In this document: piece after piece, positions 63,673 to 64,000 of the stretch | Layout of the letters: each line of letters starts with the position of its first letter | Position numbering within the stretch: position 1 is the first letter of the stretch | NCBI GenBank assembly: GCA_947685225.1 | Contig: CANTUV010000007.1 | Location: forward strand, 10,126,501-10,190,500 | DNA from: Garcia nutans | Lineage: Eukaryota > Streptophyta > Magnoliopsida > Malpighiales > Euphorbiaceae | Reading direction: 5' to 3' | DNA length: 64,000 nt | Notes under the pieces: model-generated | The model's input: the letters and a program-made list of their open reading frames with translations, nothing else | What the model was told of the DNA's origin: nothing | Database searches by the model: none | Position numbers and translations under genes: made by a program

Positions 63673-64000
63673 TGATAGTACCCTCACTTTCAGAGCTTTT
63701 GTGCCGAGCTCCACACTTGAGTTCTGCATATTATCATGAAGCCTCCTTTGTTATCATGATTCAACACTTTCACCAGAGCTTAGCCGAGCTCCTTTGCATG
63801 ATATGACTGAGTTTGATATAAATATCAGATGACTAGATGGGGATTAGTGATATTATCCTTACCTACTGAGCTTACACGCTGAGCTCTATATCCGATCACT
63901 CTCTTGACCAAGCTCTCAGAAGAATGTTGGACCTTGGTTTCGATACTCTTAGTCCAACCGAGTCTTTTATGTTCGGATAAGACAGTCACCTGATACATTC
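63673..64000 (+). repeat. 3' LTR of the non-autonomous element, truncated by window
   Basis: It is the direct repeat of 59,213-59,541 with scattered substitutions and small indels. The far end and the target duplication are outside the window. Confidence 0.85.

Larger units (their letters stand above)
59213..64000 (+). mobile_element. Non-autonomous LTR retrotransposon, truncated by the window edge
   Basis: Direct repeats start TGATAGTA at 59,213 and 63,673 and stay collinear to the window end (blocks GAGCTC, TTATCATGATTCAACACTTT, CTCTCTTGACCAAGC, TCAGAAGAATGTTG). They are therefore the two LTRs of one element. A purine tract, CCAAGGGGGACTAG (63,659-63,672), immediately precedes the right LTR and fixes the sense direction as plus. 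About 3.9 kb of internal DNA lacks any gag, RT, RNase H or integrase frame. Its only coding relic is on the minus strand (61.5-63.3 kb) and belongs to the 'putative gypsy-type transposon' family seen as an extra ORF in Tat-lineage Ty3/gypsy elements. A derivative of that lineage is inferred. Confidence 0.85.

Noticed and set aside
1..64000. CRISPR arrays, bacterial operons, ribosomal RNA
   Set aside because: Nothing of the kind is present. Short direct repeats here are microsatellites or transposon-derived, and gene structure is eukaryotic.

Overview
This is plant nuclear DNA, almost certainly from a eudicot. The evidence is split genes with GT-AG introns, very AT-rich intergenic DNA, plant-type LTR retrotransposons, an RTE-like LINE, tRNA-derived SINEs, and a plant voltage-gated K+ channel with a KHA tail. 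I could not place it to species.

Layout. (1) From 1 to about 36.9 kb lies one very large plus-strand gene, the plant homologue of spastizin/ZFYVE26 (SPG15). Its 5' end is outside the window. I could place 29 exons, all GT-AG and all phase-consistent, which encode the last 1,872 residues. Three of its introns are swollen by retroelements: an antisense Ty1/copia element (11,901-17,178), an antisense RTE-type LINE (20,661-23,597) and a sense-oriented degenerate Ty3/gypsy element (27,118-32,349). Each has target-site duplications, yet the host reading frame is intact. (2) From 36.9 to 42.8 kb is AT-rich intergenic DNA with two SINE-like insertions and an unexplained GC-richer island. (3) From 42.9 to 49.7 kb is a complete 13-exon plus-strand Shaker K+ channel subunit of the KAT3/KC1 type (632 aa). 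(4) From 49.9 to 50.9 kb, converging on it, is a small three-exon minus-strand gene for a 95-residue coiled-coil protein of unknown function. (5) From 51 to 59.2 kb is AT-rich repeat-derived DNA, including four diverged units of a 187-bp tandem repeat and a decayed minisatellite. (6) From 59,213 to the right edge is a non-autonomous LTR retrotransposon that lacks gag-pol. It carries an antisense, TATA-preceded and apparently intron-containing relict gene of the 'putative gypsy-type transposon' family.

How the genes relate. The three host genes share no obvious pathway: endolysosomal trafficking, plasma-membrane K+ uptake modulation, and unknown. The rest is a layered record of transposition. 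The copia and LINE copies look fairly young, with near-matching LTRs or target duplications. The intronic gypsy element and the intergenic repeats are old.
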